Counted from the first letter of the stretch, positions 7,596-16,909 are shown. The stretch: DNA of 64,000 nucleotides from Lentilactobacillus raoultii (GCF_900411375.1 NZ_LS422989.1:62001-126000); one strand, 5' to 3'. The notes: generated by a model not told the origin, from the sequence alone. Numbers and translations: made by a program.

Positions 7596-8391
7596 TGTAT
7601 TATTAGTAACGCAAGGTCTCTTTGAAACTCGGGAAAAGGCTAAGCGAGCCGTGATGGCTGGTGAGATTCTCGGCGATAACGAAGAACGATTGGATAAGCC
7701 TGGTATGAAGATTCCGGTTGATACAGAATTGCATTTAAAAGGTAAACCGATGCCATACGTTAGCCGTGGGGGACTCAAATTAGCAAAGGCACTGAAGGCC
7801 TTTAAAATCAGTGTCAAGGATTTAACGGTTTTGGATATCGGTTCCTCAACAGGCGGTTTTACGGATGTCATGTTGCAAAATGGTGCTAAACTCAGTTATG
7901 CACTAGATGTCGGCAGCAATCAACTCGTATGGAAGTTACGACAGGACCCACGCGTCATTGTGATGGAACATACAAATTTTAGATATAGTCAGCCTGCCGA
8001 TTTTTCTCATGGTCAGCCAGAATTTGCATCGATTGATGTCTCATTTATTTCTTTAGAACTTATTTTACCGCCCTTAAAGGCCATTTTGGTTCCAAATGGA
8101 AGAGTCGTGGCATTGATAAAGCCTCAATTTGAAGCAGGTAAGCAAAATGTGGGGAAACATGGCATCGTTCATGATCCGGCTGTTCATAAAATGGTGCTGG
8201 AGAAGATTCTGCATTTTGCATTAACTGCCGGCTACTCGGTTGAAAATCTGGATTTTTCACCGATCAAAGGCGGTGCCGGCAATATCGAATTCCTTGTCGA
8301 ATTAAGATCAGTGCCCGAACCGAAAATGAATCCAGCTGTTTCAATTGAAAAAGTCATTGAAAACGCTTATTCTGAATTAAAGAGATCATAA
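7576..8391 (+). CDS. TlyA family rRNA 2'-O-methyltransferase / S4-domain protein
   Basis: The 271-aa protein has an N-terminal S4 RNA-binding domain (RVDVLLVTQGLFETREKAKR, YVSRGGLKLAKAL) and a FtsJ/RrmJ-like methyltransferase domain with the SAM loop LDIGSSTGGFTD. This is the TlyA/YqxC family, which methylates ribose 2'-OH of rRNA cytidines in some species. The ATG at 7576 is preferred because AAGGA (7560-7564) is then 11 bases upstream; an ATG at 7564 overlaps that sequence. It lies between ispA and argR as in other lactobacilli. Confidence 0.92.
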   Translation: MEKQRVDVLLVTQGLFETREKAKRAVMAGEILGDNEERLDKPGMKIPVDTELHLKGKPMPYVSRGGLKLAKALKAFKISVKDLTVLDIGSSTGGFTDVMLQNGAKLSYALDVGSNQLVWKLRQDPRVIVMEHTNFRYSQPADFSHGQPEFASIDVSFISLELILPPLKAILVPNGRVVALIKPQFEAGKQNVGKHGIVHDPAVHKMVLEKILHFALTAGYSVENLDFSPIKGGAGNIEFLVELRSVPEPKMNPAVSIEKVIENAYSELKRS

Positions 8392-8423
8392 GATTTTTCT
8401 CGTTAATTTTTGGAGGTGTTCCT

Positions 8424-8879
8424 ATGCGTAAAAAAGAACGACAACGATTAATTAAGCAACTGCTTGTGAGCAACGATATCCAGCGTCAAGAAGATTTCGT
8501 TGCACTTTTAAGTGAACGGGGTGTTAAAGTCACTCAAGCAACCGTTTCTCGGGATATTAAGGATATGCAGTTGGTAAAAGTGCCATCTATTACCGGTGGC
8601 TACCGATATAGTTTACCGACTCAAAAGAATATCGATACCGAAAAGAAGTTAATTCAGACCATTCGGGATTCTTTTGTTTCTGTAGATTCGCAGGACAAGT
8701 TGGTATTTCTAAAAGTATTACCAGGCAGTGGGCCGGTTATTTCGACGTTGCTTTATCAGATGAATTATAACGAAATGTTTGCAACCATTGGTGACGATAG
8801 TACGGTTTTTATTGTTTGCAAAACCGATCAGGATGCTAGCGAATTTCGTGAAAAGATCAATGAAATGGTTAGCAGCTGA
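8424..8879 (+). CDS. argR: Arginine repressor ArgR
   Basis: The 151-aa protein has a winged helix-turn-helix domain (VTQATVSRDIKDMQLVK) and a C-terminal oligomerisation and arginine-binding domain (LKVLPGSGPVISTLLYQ, IGDDSTVFIVCK). ArgR/AhrC hexamers bind ARG boxes and control arginine synthesis or breakdown according to arginine level. Location between tlyA and recN is the classic Firmicutes one. It follows a good GGAGGTG ribosome binding site. No arginine genes are in the window. Confidence 0.95.
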   Translation: MRKKERQRLIKQLLVSNDIQRQEDFVALLSERGVKVTQATVSRDIKDMQLVKVPSITGGYRYSLPTQKNIDTEKKLIQTIRDSFVSVDSQDKLVFLKVLPGSGPVISTLLYQMNYNEMFATIGDDSTVFIVCKTDQDASEFREKINEMVSS

Positions 8880-8922
8880 TAATTACTGAACTCAATTAAT
8901 GATCATTTGAAAGGGTTTGAAC

Positions 8923-10617
8923 ATGTTACTGGAATTATCTATTACAGATTTTGCGATCATTGAACATTTAGATATCGAATTTCAGTCTGGAATGACAGTC
9001 TTAACCGGAGAGACAGGTGCCGGTAAATCAATTATTATTGATGCAGTGGGGCTTCTGGTCGGTGGTCGGGGATCACATGATTTAATCCGAACAGGCGCTA
9101 AAAAATCAATTATTCAAGGCAATTTTATTTTGAGTGATGATAATCCTACATACGACGTTCTTGACGAGCTCGGAATTGATCATAGTGATGGGAATGTCAT
9201 CATTGAAAGAGAACTGTTTGCCAGTGGTCGCAATAGTTGCCGAGTCAATGGGATGATGATTAACATCTCGACTCTTCGACGAATTGGGGAAACTATGGTA
9301 GATATTCAAGGGCAAAATGAGCATCAGGAACTAATGAAACCGGAACGCCATATTGCGTTATTGGATGATTTTGCGGAAGATGCCATTCAGCCGGTTTTAG
9401 CAACTTATCAAAAAGATTATGATCAATTTGTTAAATTGCGAGCAATTAACGAGAAAAAGCATCAAAATGAAAAAGAGTGGGCGCAACGGGTCGATATGTT
9501 AAAATTTCAGATTAATGAAATTGAAACGGCCGATCTTCATGAAAATGAGGATGAGACGTTGACCGCCGAGCGTGATCGATTAACCAATTTTCAAAAAATT
9601 CATGATGCACTTCTTAGCAGTTACGAAGGCATCAGTGGCGAAGACACCAGTTCTCTTGACTCAATTGGTGGAGCAATGAGTTCAATGCAGGAGATTGAAG
9701 ATTTAGACCCTGATTTTAAGCAGATCTCGGATGATTTATCCGGAGCTTTTTACACATTACAAGATGTGGCTAGTCAAATTTCAGATCAGTTAAGTAATTT
9801 GGAGTTTGATCAGGATCGTCTTAATCAAGTTGAACAGCGTCTTAATACAATCTATCAGTTAAAGCATAAGTATGGGGACTCGGTTACTCAGATCTTGGGA
9901 TATTTGAAAAAAATCAAACAAGAATTAGCTGAGATGTCAGGGAATGCTGATAATAACAATGATTTGGAACAGCAATTAGCAGACATTAAAGCTGCGTTGA
10001 TCAAAAATGCCAAGAAAATGGGGGATATTCGGCGACGGTATGCAAAAGAACTGGAACGCGCAGTTCACCAGCAGCTACGGGATCTCTACATGGACAAAGC
10101 CGTTTTTGAGGTTCACTTTAAAGAAAATCAGACACTTAATCGGTTAGGTGCAGATCAAGTTGAATTTTACATTCAAACTAATCCAGGTGAAAAAATGCTG
10201 CCGCTGGTTAAATCAGCATCCGGTGGTGAACTATCACGGATAATGCTGGCACTTAAGACAATGTTTGCCAAAGCTGCGGGCGTGACGTCGATTATTTTTG
10301 ATGAAGTTGATACCGGTGTTTCTGGTCGAGTCGCTCAAGCTATGGGAAATAAAATTTATACAATTTCAACTAAATCTCAAGTTCTGTGTATTACTCACCT
10401 GCCACAGGTTGCTGCAATGAGCGATCATCATTATTTGATTCAAAAAAAGATTCATGGTGGTCGAACGACAACGACAATTACCGAATTGAATCAAAAGAAC
10501 AGTGTGGACGAAATCTCTCGAATGTTATCTGGAACAGCAGTGACTAAATTAACCAAAGAACATGCTGATGAACTCATCCGTTTGGCAAATGAGGAAAAAG
10601 CTAAAATCCGAACTTAA
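8923..10617 (+). CDS. recN: DNA repair protein RecN
   Basis: The 564-aa SMC-like ATPase has Walker A near the N-terminus (TGETGAGKSIIIDA), coiled-coil arms in the middle, and the C-terminal ABC signature (SASGGELSRIMLALK) with Walker B (IIFDEVDTGVSG). RecN gathers and holds DNA double-strand break ends for recombination repair. The ATG at 8923 follows AAGGG at 8911-8915; a TTG two codons upstream is less well placed. It ends the long operon. The gene converges on a LexA-controlled minus-strand gene. Confidence 0.96.
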   Translation: MLLELSITDFAIIEHLDIEFQSGMTVLTGETGAGKSIIIDAVGLLVGGRGSHDLIRTGAKKSIIQGNFILSDDNPTYDVLDELGIDHSDGNVIIERELFASGRNSCRVNGMMINISTLRRIGETMVDIQGQNEHQELMKPERHIALLDDFAEDAIQPVLATYQKDYDQFVKLRAINEKKHQNEKEWAQRVDMLKFQINEIETADLHENEDETLTAERDRLTNFQKIHDALLSSYEGISGEDTSSLDSIGGAMSSMQEIEDLDPDFKQISDDLSGAFYTLQDVASQISDQLSNLEFDQDRLNQVEQRLNTIYQLKHKYGDSVTQILGYLKKIKQELAEMSGNADNNNDLEQQLADIKAALIKNAKKMGDIRRRYAKELERAVHQQLRDLYMDKAVFEVHFKENQTLNRLGADQVEFYIQTNPGEKMLPLVKSASGGELSRIMLALKTMFAKAAGVTSIIFDEVDTGVSGRVAQAMGNKIYTISTKSQVLCITHLPQVAAMSDHHYLIQKKIHGGRTTTTITELNQKNSVDEISRMLSGTAVTKLTKEHADELIRLANEEKAKIRT

Positions 10618-10625
10618 TTTGAGAA

Positions 10626-10682
10626 TAAAAAAAGCCGAACAAAAAATGTCCTAAGCGCTATGAGTCCATTTATCGTCCGGCT
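10626..10682 (-). terminator. Terminator of the LexA-controlled minus-strand gene
   Basis: On the minus strand AGCCGGAC (10682-10675) pairs with GTTCGGCT (10640-10633, one G-U) and is followed by a run of T (10632-10627). The loop is long, about 34 bases. On the plus strand no T run follows, so it mainly serves the minus-strand gene. A weaker hairpin at 10740-10762 (TCTCAGTT/AATTGAGA) lies between. Confidence 0.6.
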
Positions 10683-10793
10683 ACACCTTGCATTAATTTG
10701 TGGTGAAAATCGATGATTAGTTAAATCATGTGGTAATTGTCTCAGTTTTGAAAGAATTGAGAGGCCGGCTTGCTTTTTGATCAAAACCAGTCA

Positions 10794-11111
10794 TTATGCA
10801 AGTCTTTGGATCGATTGAATTTCTACAATATTTAAAATTCGCAAAAGATGTTCGCGTGAATTTGTAAGTAAGTAACGGCCATCAGAAAGTCTGGTTAATA
10901 TGCCAGACATTGCGGGCGCTTCATTATTAAAACAAATTCGAATTGGAAATTTAGCAGTGATTGCCCGATCTATAAAAAGCTGAATTTGGAACTCCGGCAT
11001 TTGTTGACAATTGCGACACAGTGGTTTGTGCTTATCAAGCGCAAAGAATTGACGATAATTTTGCTTAACAGTTTTTCGAATTTCTGTTAAGTATGATTGA
11101 TTATTTTGCAT
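10794..11111 (-). CDS. Small LexA-controlled protein, possibly YolD-like
   Basis: The 105-aa product begins MQNNQSYLTEIRKTVKQ. It has a CRNC pair at residues 32-35 and a C-terminal beta-rich part (MSGILTRLSDGRYLLTN, then ILNIVEIQSIQRLA). This C-terminal layout (short strands, a DGR turn, a final 'I..I..I' strand) recalls the YolD-like fold, whose members in Firmicutes sit in SOS operons with Y-family polymerases. The resemblance is weak and found by eye only. No polymerase gene is adjacent. GGAG lies nine bases before the ATG. The promoter holds a LexA-type operator in its spacer, which is stronger evidence for a DNA-damage role than the protein sequence. Confidence 0.7.
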   Translation of the reverse strand: MQNNQSYLTEIRKTVKQNYRQFFALDKHKPLCRNCQQMPEFQIQLFIDRAITAKFPIRICFNNEAPAMSGILTRLSDGRYLLTNSREHLLRILNIVEIQSIQRLA

Positions 11112-11144
11112 TAAGTCTCACTCCGAACATTGGTTTGTGATTCT

Positions 11145-11173
11145 ATTATACGAACGATTGTTCAAAATAGCAA
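11145..11173 (-). promoter_or_regulatory. Promoter of the LexA-controlled gene
   Basis: On the minus strand TTGCTA (11173-11168) and a perfect TATAAT (11150-11145) are 17 bases apart. The spacer contains the operator described separately. Confidence 0.75.
11151..11164 (-). promoter_or_regulatory. LexA (SOS) operator
   Basis: The plus strand reads CGAACGATTGTTCA here; the Gram-positive LexA/DinR box is CGAAC-N4-GTTCG, so 9 of the 10 defined bases match. It lies exactly between the -35 and -10 boxes, where LexA binding would block RNA polymerase. Confidence 0.8.
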
Positions 11174-11177
11174 CCCC

Positions 11178-11210
11178 CTGAGATGACCTTTTTAATGACG
11201 GTCATTTCAG
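11178..11210. other. Hairpin-forming inverted repeat upstream of gmk
   Basis: CTGAGATGACC (11178-11188) pairs with GGTCATTTCAG (11200-11210, one G-U) around an 11-base loop. No T run follows on either strand, so it is not a simple terminator. It lies between the SOS promoter and the gmk promoter and could be an operator or an insulating structure. Confidence 0.5.
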
Positions 11211-11260
11211 AGAAACTATTTTCCGGTTAGTCTTTAAACATCCTCCTAGTGAGCTTAGGC

Positions 11261-11289
11261 TTGTAAAATAATTGAAAATGAACGATAAT
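11261..11289 (+). promoter_or_regulatory. Promoter of gmk-rpoZ
   Basis: TTGTAA (11261-11266) and GATAAT (11284-11289) are 17 bases apart, about 35 bases before the gmk start. Confidence 0.6.
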
Positions 11290-11324
11290 GGTTGTTACTA
11301 CAAATATTTGAAGGGATTTTAACG

Positions 11325-11939
11325 ATGGCTAAAAGAGGAATGTTAATTGTTTTATCTGGTCCTTCGGGTGTTGGCAAGGGAACCGTTCGAAAAGCACTTT
11401 TTGAAGAACCGGATGTTGACTTTGAATACTCGACTTCAATGACGACAAGAAAACCACGTCCTGGTGAGAAAAACGGCGTTGATTATTATTTCGTTTCCAA
11501 AGAACAGTTTGAACAGAACATTCAAAATGGGGAAATGCTGGAATATGCTAAATACGTTGACAATTACTATGGTACCCCGTTAAAATATGTCAATGAGACC
11601 TTGAATTCAGGTAAAGATGTTTTTCTTGAAATTGAGGTAAATGGTGCGATGCAGGTCCGGGCAAATTGTCCGGACGCCGTTTTCGTGTTTTTAACACCAC
11701 CAGATTTGATGGCCTTAAAGCACCGTTTAATTGGCCGAGGAACTGATAAAATGGACGTTATTAATAAGCGCATCAAAAAAGCGGTTGGCGAAATCAGCAT
11801 GATGCGGAATTATGATTATGCTGTTTTAAATGATAAAGTACCATTGGCAGTAGATCGCATTAAATCAATTATTAGAAGTGAACGCCTGAGGGTAGCTAGA
11901 GTAATGCCCGATTATGAATCAATGTTAGGAGACGATTAA
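11325..11939 (+). CDS. gmk: Guanylate kinase
   Basis: The 204-aa enzyme has the P-loop [16 protein letters not shown], the GMP-binding segment [22 protein letters not shown] and the lid region. It phosphorylates GMP to GDP with ATP. The ATG at 11325 gives the conserved [15 protein letters not shown] start; the TTG at 11292 would add eleven residues not seen in the family. It is followed after three bases by rpoZ, the usual gmk-rpoZ pair. Confidence 0.96.
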   Translation: MAKRGMLIVLSGPSGVGKGTVRKALFEEPDVDFEYSTSMTTRKPRPGEKNGVDYYFVSKEQFEQNIQNGEMLEYAKYVDNYYGTPLKYVNETLNSGKDVFLEIEVNGAMQVRANCPDAVFVFLTPPDLMALKHRLIGRGTDKMDVINKRIKKAVGEISMMRNYDYAVLNDKVPLAVDRIKSIIRSERLRVARVMPDYESMLGDD

Positions 11940-11942
11940 AAA

Positions 11943-12155
11943 ATGTTACTTTATCCATCTGTTGATAAATTACTGGATAAAATTGATTCCAGATATTCAT
12001 TAATTATGCTCGCAAGTAAACGGGCACATGAGCTGGATGCTGGTGCTAAGCCATTGTTAGACAGTTATAAATCAAAAAAATCCGTTGGTAAAGCTTTTGA
12101 AGAAATTGCGGCGGGTGTTTTAAAAATTGACCCTAAAAATCAAGATTTTGACTGA
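11943..12155 (+). CDS. rpoZ: RNA polymerase omega subunit
   Basis: The 70-aa protein has the omega core: [20 protein letters not shown], the conserved ASKRAHEL motif and [14 protein letters not shown]. Omega wraps the beta-prime C-terminus and aids polymerase assembly. It is translated just after gmk and followed by a terminator. Confidence 0.93.
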   Translation: MLLYPSVDKLLDKIDSRYSLIMLASKRAHELDAGAKPLLDSYKSKKSVGKAFEEIAAGVLKIDPKNQDFD

Positions 12156-12175
12156 TTAACTAAAGGATTTTTATG

Positions 12176-12218
12176 AATGACCGGGACAAATCAATCTTTT
12201 GTTCTTGGTCATTTTTTT
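12176..12218 (+). terminator. Terminator after gmk-rpoZ
   Basis: AATGACC-GGGAC (12176-12187) pairs with GTTCT-TGGTCATT (12201-12213), one mismatched position apart, ending in a run of T to 12218. Confidence 0.8.
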
Positions 12219-12302
12219 GGATAAAGCCGATTCCGACGACTACATTCCGTGTTGATCGATCTGTTACAATAAAAAATGAATGATAAAATGGTGGTGACTA
12301 AA

Positions 12303-13511
12303 TTGTTTCAAAATAAACGGGTTTCGCTATACGTAACTGGCAGTATTGCAGCTTATAAATCCTTAATTCTAACGCGGGACTTAATTAAAGCTCATAATGA
12401 AGTTCATGTTGTCATGACCGAAGCTGCTCAGAAATTTGTTAGTCCTTTAACGTTCCAAACCTTGAGCAAGCAGCGAGTGATAACGGATGACTTTTCGACA
12501 GAAAATCCAAAAATGATTCCACATGTTGCTTTGGCCGATCAATCTGATTTGGCAATTGTGGCGCCTGCATCAGCTAATACAATTGCCAAGATGGCCACTG
12601 GGATTGCTGACAACGTGGTCAGCTCAGCACTCTTAGCGACAACCGCCCCCATATTCGTCATTCCGGCCATGAATGTGCACATGTTAACTAATTTTGCAAC
12701 CCAAGATAATCTTAAGAAGCTAAGAGCTGCCGGGATTCGAATTATGGAACCGGCTGAAGGTTTTTTGGCAGAGGGATATTCTGGAAAAGGTCGGTTCCCA
12801 GAACCTGAAGCAATTATGAATTGGCTTGATCATCAATTTAATCAACCAACGGGAAAGCTGGCAGGTAAAAAAATTGTTGTTTCGGCTGGTGGTACCCGGG
12901 AGCCACTAGATCCGGTTCGCTACCTAACAAATCACTCTTCCGGAAAAATGGGATTTGCAATTGCTCAAGCGGCCCAGGAAGCTGGGGCAGAAGTGACTTT
13001 AATCGCTGCTAACACCTCTTTGCCGGTGCCGGCTAACGTTAAATTGGAGCAGGTTGAAACAGCACGTGATTTATCGGTGGCCGTTAAACAGGCGTTTACA
13101 ACAGCGGATGTGCTGGTAATGGCTGCAGCAGTAGCTGACTTTCGGCCGGCTGAGGTTGCCAATCAAAAGATTAAGAAAACGGCTAATAATGAAATGATGA
13201 CATTAAAGTTAATTCGTAACCCGGATATCCTAAAAGAAATTGGGCCGATGAAGCAACCATCGCAAGTCGTCGTGGGATTTGCAGCAGAAACGAATGACCT
13301 TGTTCAAAATGCTGAAAAAAAGATTAAGGCTAAAAAACTAGATCTGATTGTCGCCAACGATGTTTCAAAAAAAGGAATTGGGTTCAATGCTGACAATAAT
13401 CAGGTCACATTCCTATTTGCTGATGGCCGTCGTCAAAAAACACAGGTTGAAAGCAAATCTCAAATTGCCCGACAATTAATCGATATTTTAAGTCAACAAT
13501 TTTTAAAGTAG
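12303..13511 (+). CDS. coaBC: Phosphopantothenoylcysteine decarboxylase / phosphopantothenate-cysteine ligase (CoaBC)
   Basis: The roughly 402-aa fusion enzyme makes 4'-phosphopantetheine in coenzyme A synthesis. The N-terminal flavoprotein decarboxylase has VTGSIAAYKS, a catalytic His in MIPHVALA, and PAMNVHM. The C-terminal CTP-dependent ligase has SAGGTREPLDPVR, NHSSGKMGFAIA and AAAVADFRP. Start choice: TTG at 12303 follows GGTGGTGA (12290-12297) at normal distance and gives a family-like N-terminus. ATGs at 12276 and 12288 are in frame but lack a ribosome binding site, so they are less likely. The product feeds CoA and the acyl carrier protein encoded at 29981. Confidence 0.92.
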   Translation: MFQNKRVSLYVTGSIAAYKSLILTRDLIKAHNEVHVVMTEAAQKFVSPLTFQTLSKQRVITDDFSTENPKMIPHVALADQSDLAIVAPASANTIAKMATGIADNVVSSALLATTAPIFVIPAMNVHMLTNFATQDNLKKLRAAGIRIMEPAEGFLAEGYSGKGRFPEPEAIMNWLDHQFNQPTGKLAGKKIVVSAGGTREPLDPVRYLTNHSSGKMGFAIAQAAQEAGAEVTLIAANTSLPVPANVKLEQVETARDLSVAVKQAFTTADVLVMAAAVADFRPAEVANQKIKKTANNEMMTLKLIRNPDILKEIGPMKQPSQVVVGFAAETNDLVQNAEKKIKAKKLDLIVANDVSKKGIGFNADNNQVTFLFADGRRQKTQVESKSQIARQLIDILSQQFLK

Positions 13512-13540
13512 GTCAGATTTTTAAAAAGGAGGAGACATTT

Positions 13541-15937
13541 TTGCAGGTTGCCCAAGTCATTGTTGATGTTCCGACCCGACAGACTAATAATCCATATACT
13601 TATTCGATTCCTGAAAATCTTAATGATCAAATTCAACCGGGGATGCGGGTTCAAGTTCCCTTTGGCCGACGAAAAGTAACCGGGTTTGTTGTTGAACTTT
13701 TAACAAATTCAAATTATAAAGGAAAACTTAAAAGCATTAGTAAGTTGATTGATTTATCACCAGTTATCACGCCTGAGTTATTAAAACTTTCCGAATGGAT
13801 GGCCGATCAAACTTTTTCATTTAAAATTAATTGCTTGCAAACAATGCTTCCAGGTGGAATGCGAACCAAATTCAAGAAGAAGTTATTAGCAGCTGATGAT
13901 ATTCGGGATGCCTACCCAACAATTTTTCACGGTCAAAATGAGATTGACTATGATCAACAGCATTTTAATAATCAAGCAGTTAGCCAAATTTTAAGACTAA
14001 AAAGGACGGATAAAATAAAGGTTCATTATGAGCTGTCTAATCACGCCAAACCAGTTTTAATCAAAGCATATCAAAACTTACTTCAGCCTAATCAGGTTGA
14101 CGATCTTCTCAAAAAGATTCACCCTAATGCAACTAACCAACGCCAACTGCTTTTTATTTTAGCTGACCAACCGGACCATCCAATCTCGACTACCAACTTT
14201 AAGCAGAAGGGTGTCAACGGATCAACTCTAAAAACGGCTGCTAAAAATGGTTGGCTAAAGGAAATGACGATTAGACGCGTTCGTAACCCATTTATGCAGC
14301 CGGTTCAAAAAAGTCATCCGTTGGCATTAAATGCTGATCAACAAACTGCTGTTGACCAATTGGATCGAGCAATTGAAGATCAAAAAAACCTCACTTTTCT
14401 ATTGGAAGGCGTGACCGGTTCCGGAAAAACCGAGGTTTATCTTCAAGCGATGGCCCACGCACTTAAAAATGGGAAGACGGCATTACTACTGGTTCCTGAA
14501 ATTACGTTAACGCCTCAAATTGTCAGCAGAATTCGAAGCCGCTTTGGCGATCAGGTCGCCATGCTTCATAGTGCGATGTCCAGTGGCGAACGATACGATG
14601 AATGGCAGCGAATTAATAACGGTCAGGCAAAGGTGGTTGTCGGCGTTCGCTCGGCAGTATTTGCACCCTTAACCAATATCGGCTTAATCATTATGGACGA
14701 AGAACACGATAGCAGCTATAAACAAGATGATGTTCCAAGGTATCAAACCAGAGACGTCGCTAAATGGCGGGCTAAGTACAATCATTGTCCTGTTGTACTG
14801 GGAAGTGCCACCCCTTCATTAGAATCCCGTGCACGGGCAATGAAGGGGGTCTACAAGCTGCTCACCCTGCCACATCGTTTTAATCACCATGCACTGCCTC
14901 ATGTAACCATTGTTGATATGAAAAAAGAATTTGCCCATCATCAATCGATTCTTTCACAGAAACTTACTGATTTAGTGAGGGATCGGCTACAAAAGCACGA
15001 GCAAATTATTCTTCTGCTGAATCGACGTGGGTATTCATCTTTTGTGATGTGTCGGGATTGTGGGTATGTTCCTCAGTGTCCCAACTGTGATGTTTCGTTG
15101 ACAATGCATAAGGATACACACACGTTGAATTGCCATTTGTGTGGCCATAAGGAACCTATCCCAACGGAGTGCCCAAGATGTCACAGTACCCGAATTAGAC
15201 ATTTCGGAGTTGGTAGTCAGCAGCTTGAAGAACAGGTTAAGAAACTATTTCCGACTGCCCGGGTATTAAGAATGGACGTTGATACTACTCGAAAAAAGGG
15301 CGCCCATGAAGCGATCATTAATCAATTTGGTGCGCATAAAGCCGACATTTTACTGGGGACTCAGATGATCGCAAAGGGATTGGATTTTCCAGAGGTAACC
15401 CTTGTTGGGGTACTAAATGCCGATTCTGCTCTTAAATTTCCGGATTTTCGGTCAAGTGAACGAACCTTCCAACTCTTAACCCAAGTTTCCGGACGATCTG
15501 GTCGGGCTAATAAGCAGGGAGAAGTGGTCATTCAAACCTTTAATCCGGATCACTATGCGATTCAATTGGCCAAGACCCAAGATTATGAAAAGTTTTATCA
15601 AACAGAAATGCGTATTCGGCGGCTTGGCAAATATCCACCCTATTATTTTACCGTCAAAATTACCGGGAGTTCACCAAGCGAACGACAGACAGCCTACGAA
15701 ATGCATCAGGTCGCTAATTTCTTGCGGCAACATTTAACTAAAAGTGCTATTGTGCTGGGGCCGACACCTAAAACCATTACAAGAGTAAACAATCGATATT
15801 ATTACCAAATTATTATTAAGTACCGATATGAGCCTCAATTAAAATCAGCATTGGAAAAGTTACTGGAGAAATCTCAACTCAAGCAGCGACAAGGCTTATT
15901 AGTGTCAATCGATAATGAACCACTTGATTTTATGTAA
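13541..15937 (+). CDS. priA: Primosomal protein N' (replication restart helicase PriA)
   Basis: The 798-aa helicase has the N-terminal 3'-DNA-binding domain, Walker A GVTGSGKTEVYLQ, the DEEH box in IIMDEEHDSSYKQDD, and eight zinc-binding cysteines (CRDCGYVPQCPNCD, CHLCG, CPRC). It loads the replisome on stalled forks. The TTG start at 13541 follows AAGGAGGAG and gives the family N-terminus (QVAQVIVDVPTRQTNNPYTY). It is followed by fmt and rsmB, the standard order. Confidence 0.97.
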   Translation: MQVAQVIVDVPTRQTNNPYTYSIPENLNDQIQPGMRVQVPFGRRKVTGFVVELLTNSNYKGKLKSISKLIDLSPVITPELLKLSEWMADQTFSFKINCLQTMLPGGMRTKFKKKLLAADDIRDAYPTIFHGQNEIDYDQQHFNNQAVSQILRLKRTDKIKVHYELSNHAKPVLIKAYQNLLQPNQVDDLLKKIHPNATNQRQLLFILADQPDHPISTTNFKQKGVNGSTLKTAAKNGWLKEMTIRRVRNPFMQPVQKSHPLALNADQQTAVDQLDRAIEDQKNLTFLLEGVTGSGKTEVYLQAMAHALKNGKTALLLVPEITLTPQIVSRIRSRFGDQVAMLHSAMSSGERYDEWQRINNGQAKVVVGVRSAVFAPLTNIGLIIMDEEHDSSYKQDDVPRYQTRDVAKWRAKYNHCPVVLGSATPSLESRARAMKGVYKLLTLPHRFNHHALPHVTIVDMKKEFAHHQSILSQKLTDLVRDRLQKHEQIILLLNRRGYSSFVMCRDCGYVPQCPNCDVSLTMHKDTHTLNCHLCGHKEPIPTECPRCHSTRIRHFGVGSQQLEEQVKKLFPTARVLRMDVDTTRKKGAHEAIINQFGAHKADILLGTQMIAKGLDFPEVTLVGVLNADSALKFPDFRSSERTFQLLTQVSGRSGRANKQGEVVIQTFNPDHYAIQLAKTQDYEKFYQTEMRIRRLGKYPPYYFTVKITGSSPSERQTAYEMHQVANFLRQHLTKSAIVLGPTPKTITRVNNRYYYQIIIKYRYEPQLKSALEKLLEKSQLKQRQGLLVSIDNEPLDFM

Positions 15938-15964
15938 AGATTTATTGGAAAAGAGAGGATTGCG

Positions 15965-16909
15965 TTGACAACAGTTTTATTTATGGGCACCCCAAGTTTT
16001 GGAGTGCCGATTTTAAAGGGACTGGTTGATCGGGGTTATCAGGTTTTAGGGGTTGTTACACAGCCTGATCGACCAGTTGGCAGAAAACATCAAATTCAAA
16101 AATCACCAGTCAAACAGCAGGCGGAAGCGTTGGGGATTCCAGTTTTACAGCCGGAAAAAATTAGTGGCAGTCAAGAAATGGCTCAAATGATTGAGATGCA
16201 GCCTGACTTGATCGTGACAGCTGCATTTGGTCAGTTTTTGCCAACTAAACTGCTTTCTGCTGCTAAAATTGCAGCGGTTAACGTTCATGGTTCTTTATTG
16301 CCAAAATATCGTGGTGGTGCACCAGTTCAATATGCCATTATGAACGGTGATAACGAAACCGGAATTAGTATTATTTATATGGTCAAAAAAATGGATGCTG
16401 GCGATATATTAGCCCAACAAGCGGTTCCCATTGAAAAGACAGATGATACCGCCTCAATGTTTACTAAATTAAGTTTTGTCGGTAGGGACTTACTACTTGA
16501 AACATTACCTAAATTGATTGCAGGTAAAATCAAACCGGTTAAACAGGATCCCAAGCAGGTTGTCTTTTCACCGACAGTCAAACCGGAAGAAGAGCAGCTT
16601 GATTTCACTAAACCAGCTTTCTTAGTTGATGCAAAGGTTCGGGCACTGCGGCCAGATCCAACAGCGTATGTGATGTTGAACGGCAAACGAACCAAGATTT
16701 GGAAAACAGCAGTTGTCGATCAAAAGACGACTTTGGCTCCAGGGACCGTTGTTGAAAAAACTAAGCATCAGCTACAACTTGCAGCTGGCCAAGGAAGCAT
16801 CTTGGAAATTTTGGAACTTCAACCCGCTGGAAAGCCTCGACAACTTATTACGGATTACTTAAATGGCGCAGGACAGGCCTTAAAAATCGGTCAAAAGGTG
16901 ATTAACTAA
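15965..16909 (+). CDS. fmt: Methionyl-tRNA formyltransferase
   Basis: The 314-aa enzyme starts with TTG (15965) after AAGAGAGG. It has the N-terminal formyltransferase fold (VLFMGTPSFGVPIL), the active-site motif HGSLLPKYRGGAPVQYA, and the C-terminal OB-like tRNA-binding domain. It formylates initiator Met-tRNA using 10-formyl-THF made by FolD (4224). The stop abuts the rsmB ATG with no gap. Confidence 0.96.
   Translation: MTTVLFMGTPSFGVPILKGLVDRGYQVLGVVTQPDRPVGRKHQIQKSPVKQQAEALGIPVLQPEKISGSQEMAQMIEMQPDLIVTAAFGQFLPTKLLSAAKIAAVNVHGSLLPKYRGGAPVQYAIMNGDNETGISIIYMVKKMDAGDILAQQAVPIEKTDDTASMFTKLSFVGRDLLLETLPKLIAGKIKPVKQDPKQVVFSPTVKPEEEQLDFTKPAFLVDAKVRALRPDPTAYVMLNGKRTKIWKTAVVDQKTTLAPGTVVEKTKHQLQLAAGQGSILEILELQPAGKPRQLITDYLNGAGQALKIGQKVIN

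Noticed and set aside
8880-8923. LexA box before recN
   Set aside because: RecN is often SOS-controlled, but no CGAAC-N4-GTTCG-like site is visible in the short gap before the gene.
16375-16695. 106-codon minus-strand ORF opposite fmt
   Set aside because: Antisense shadow frame without translation signals.
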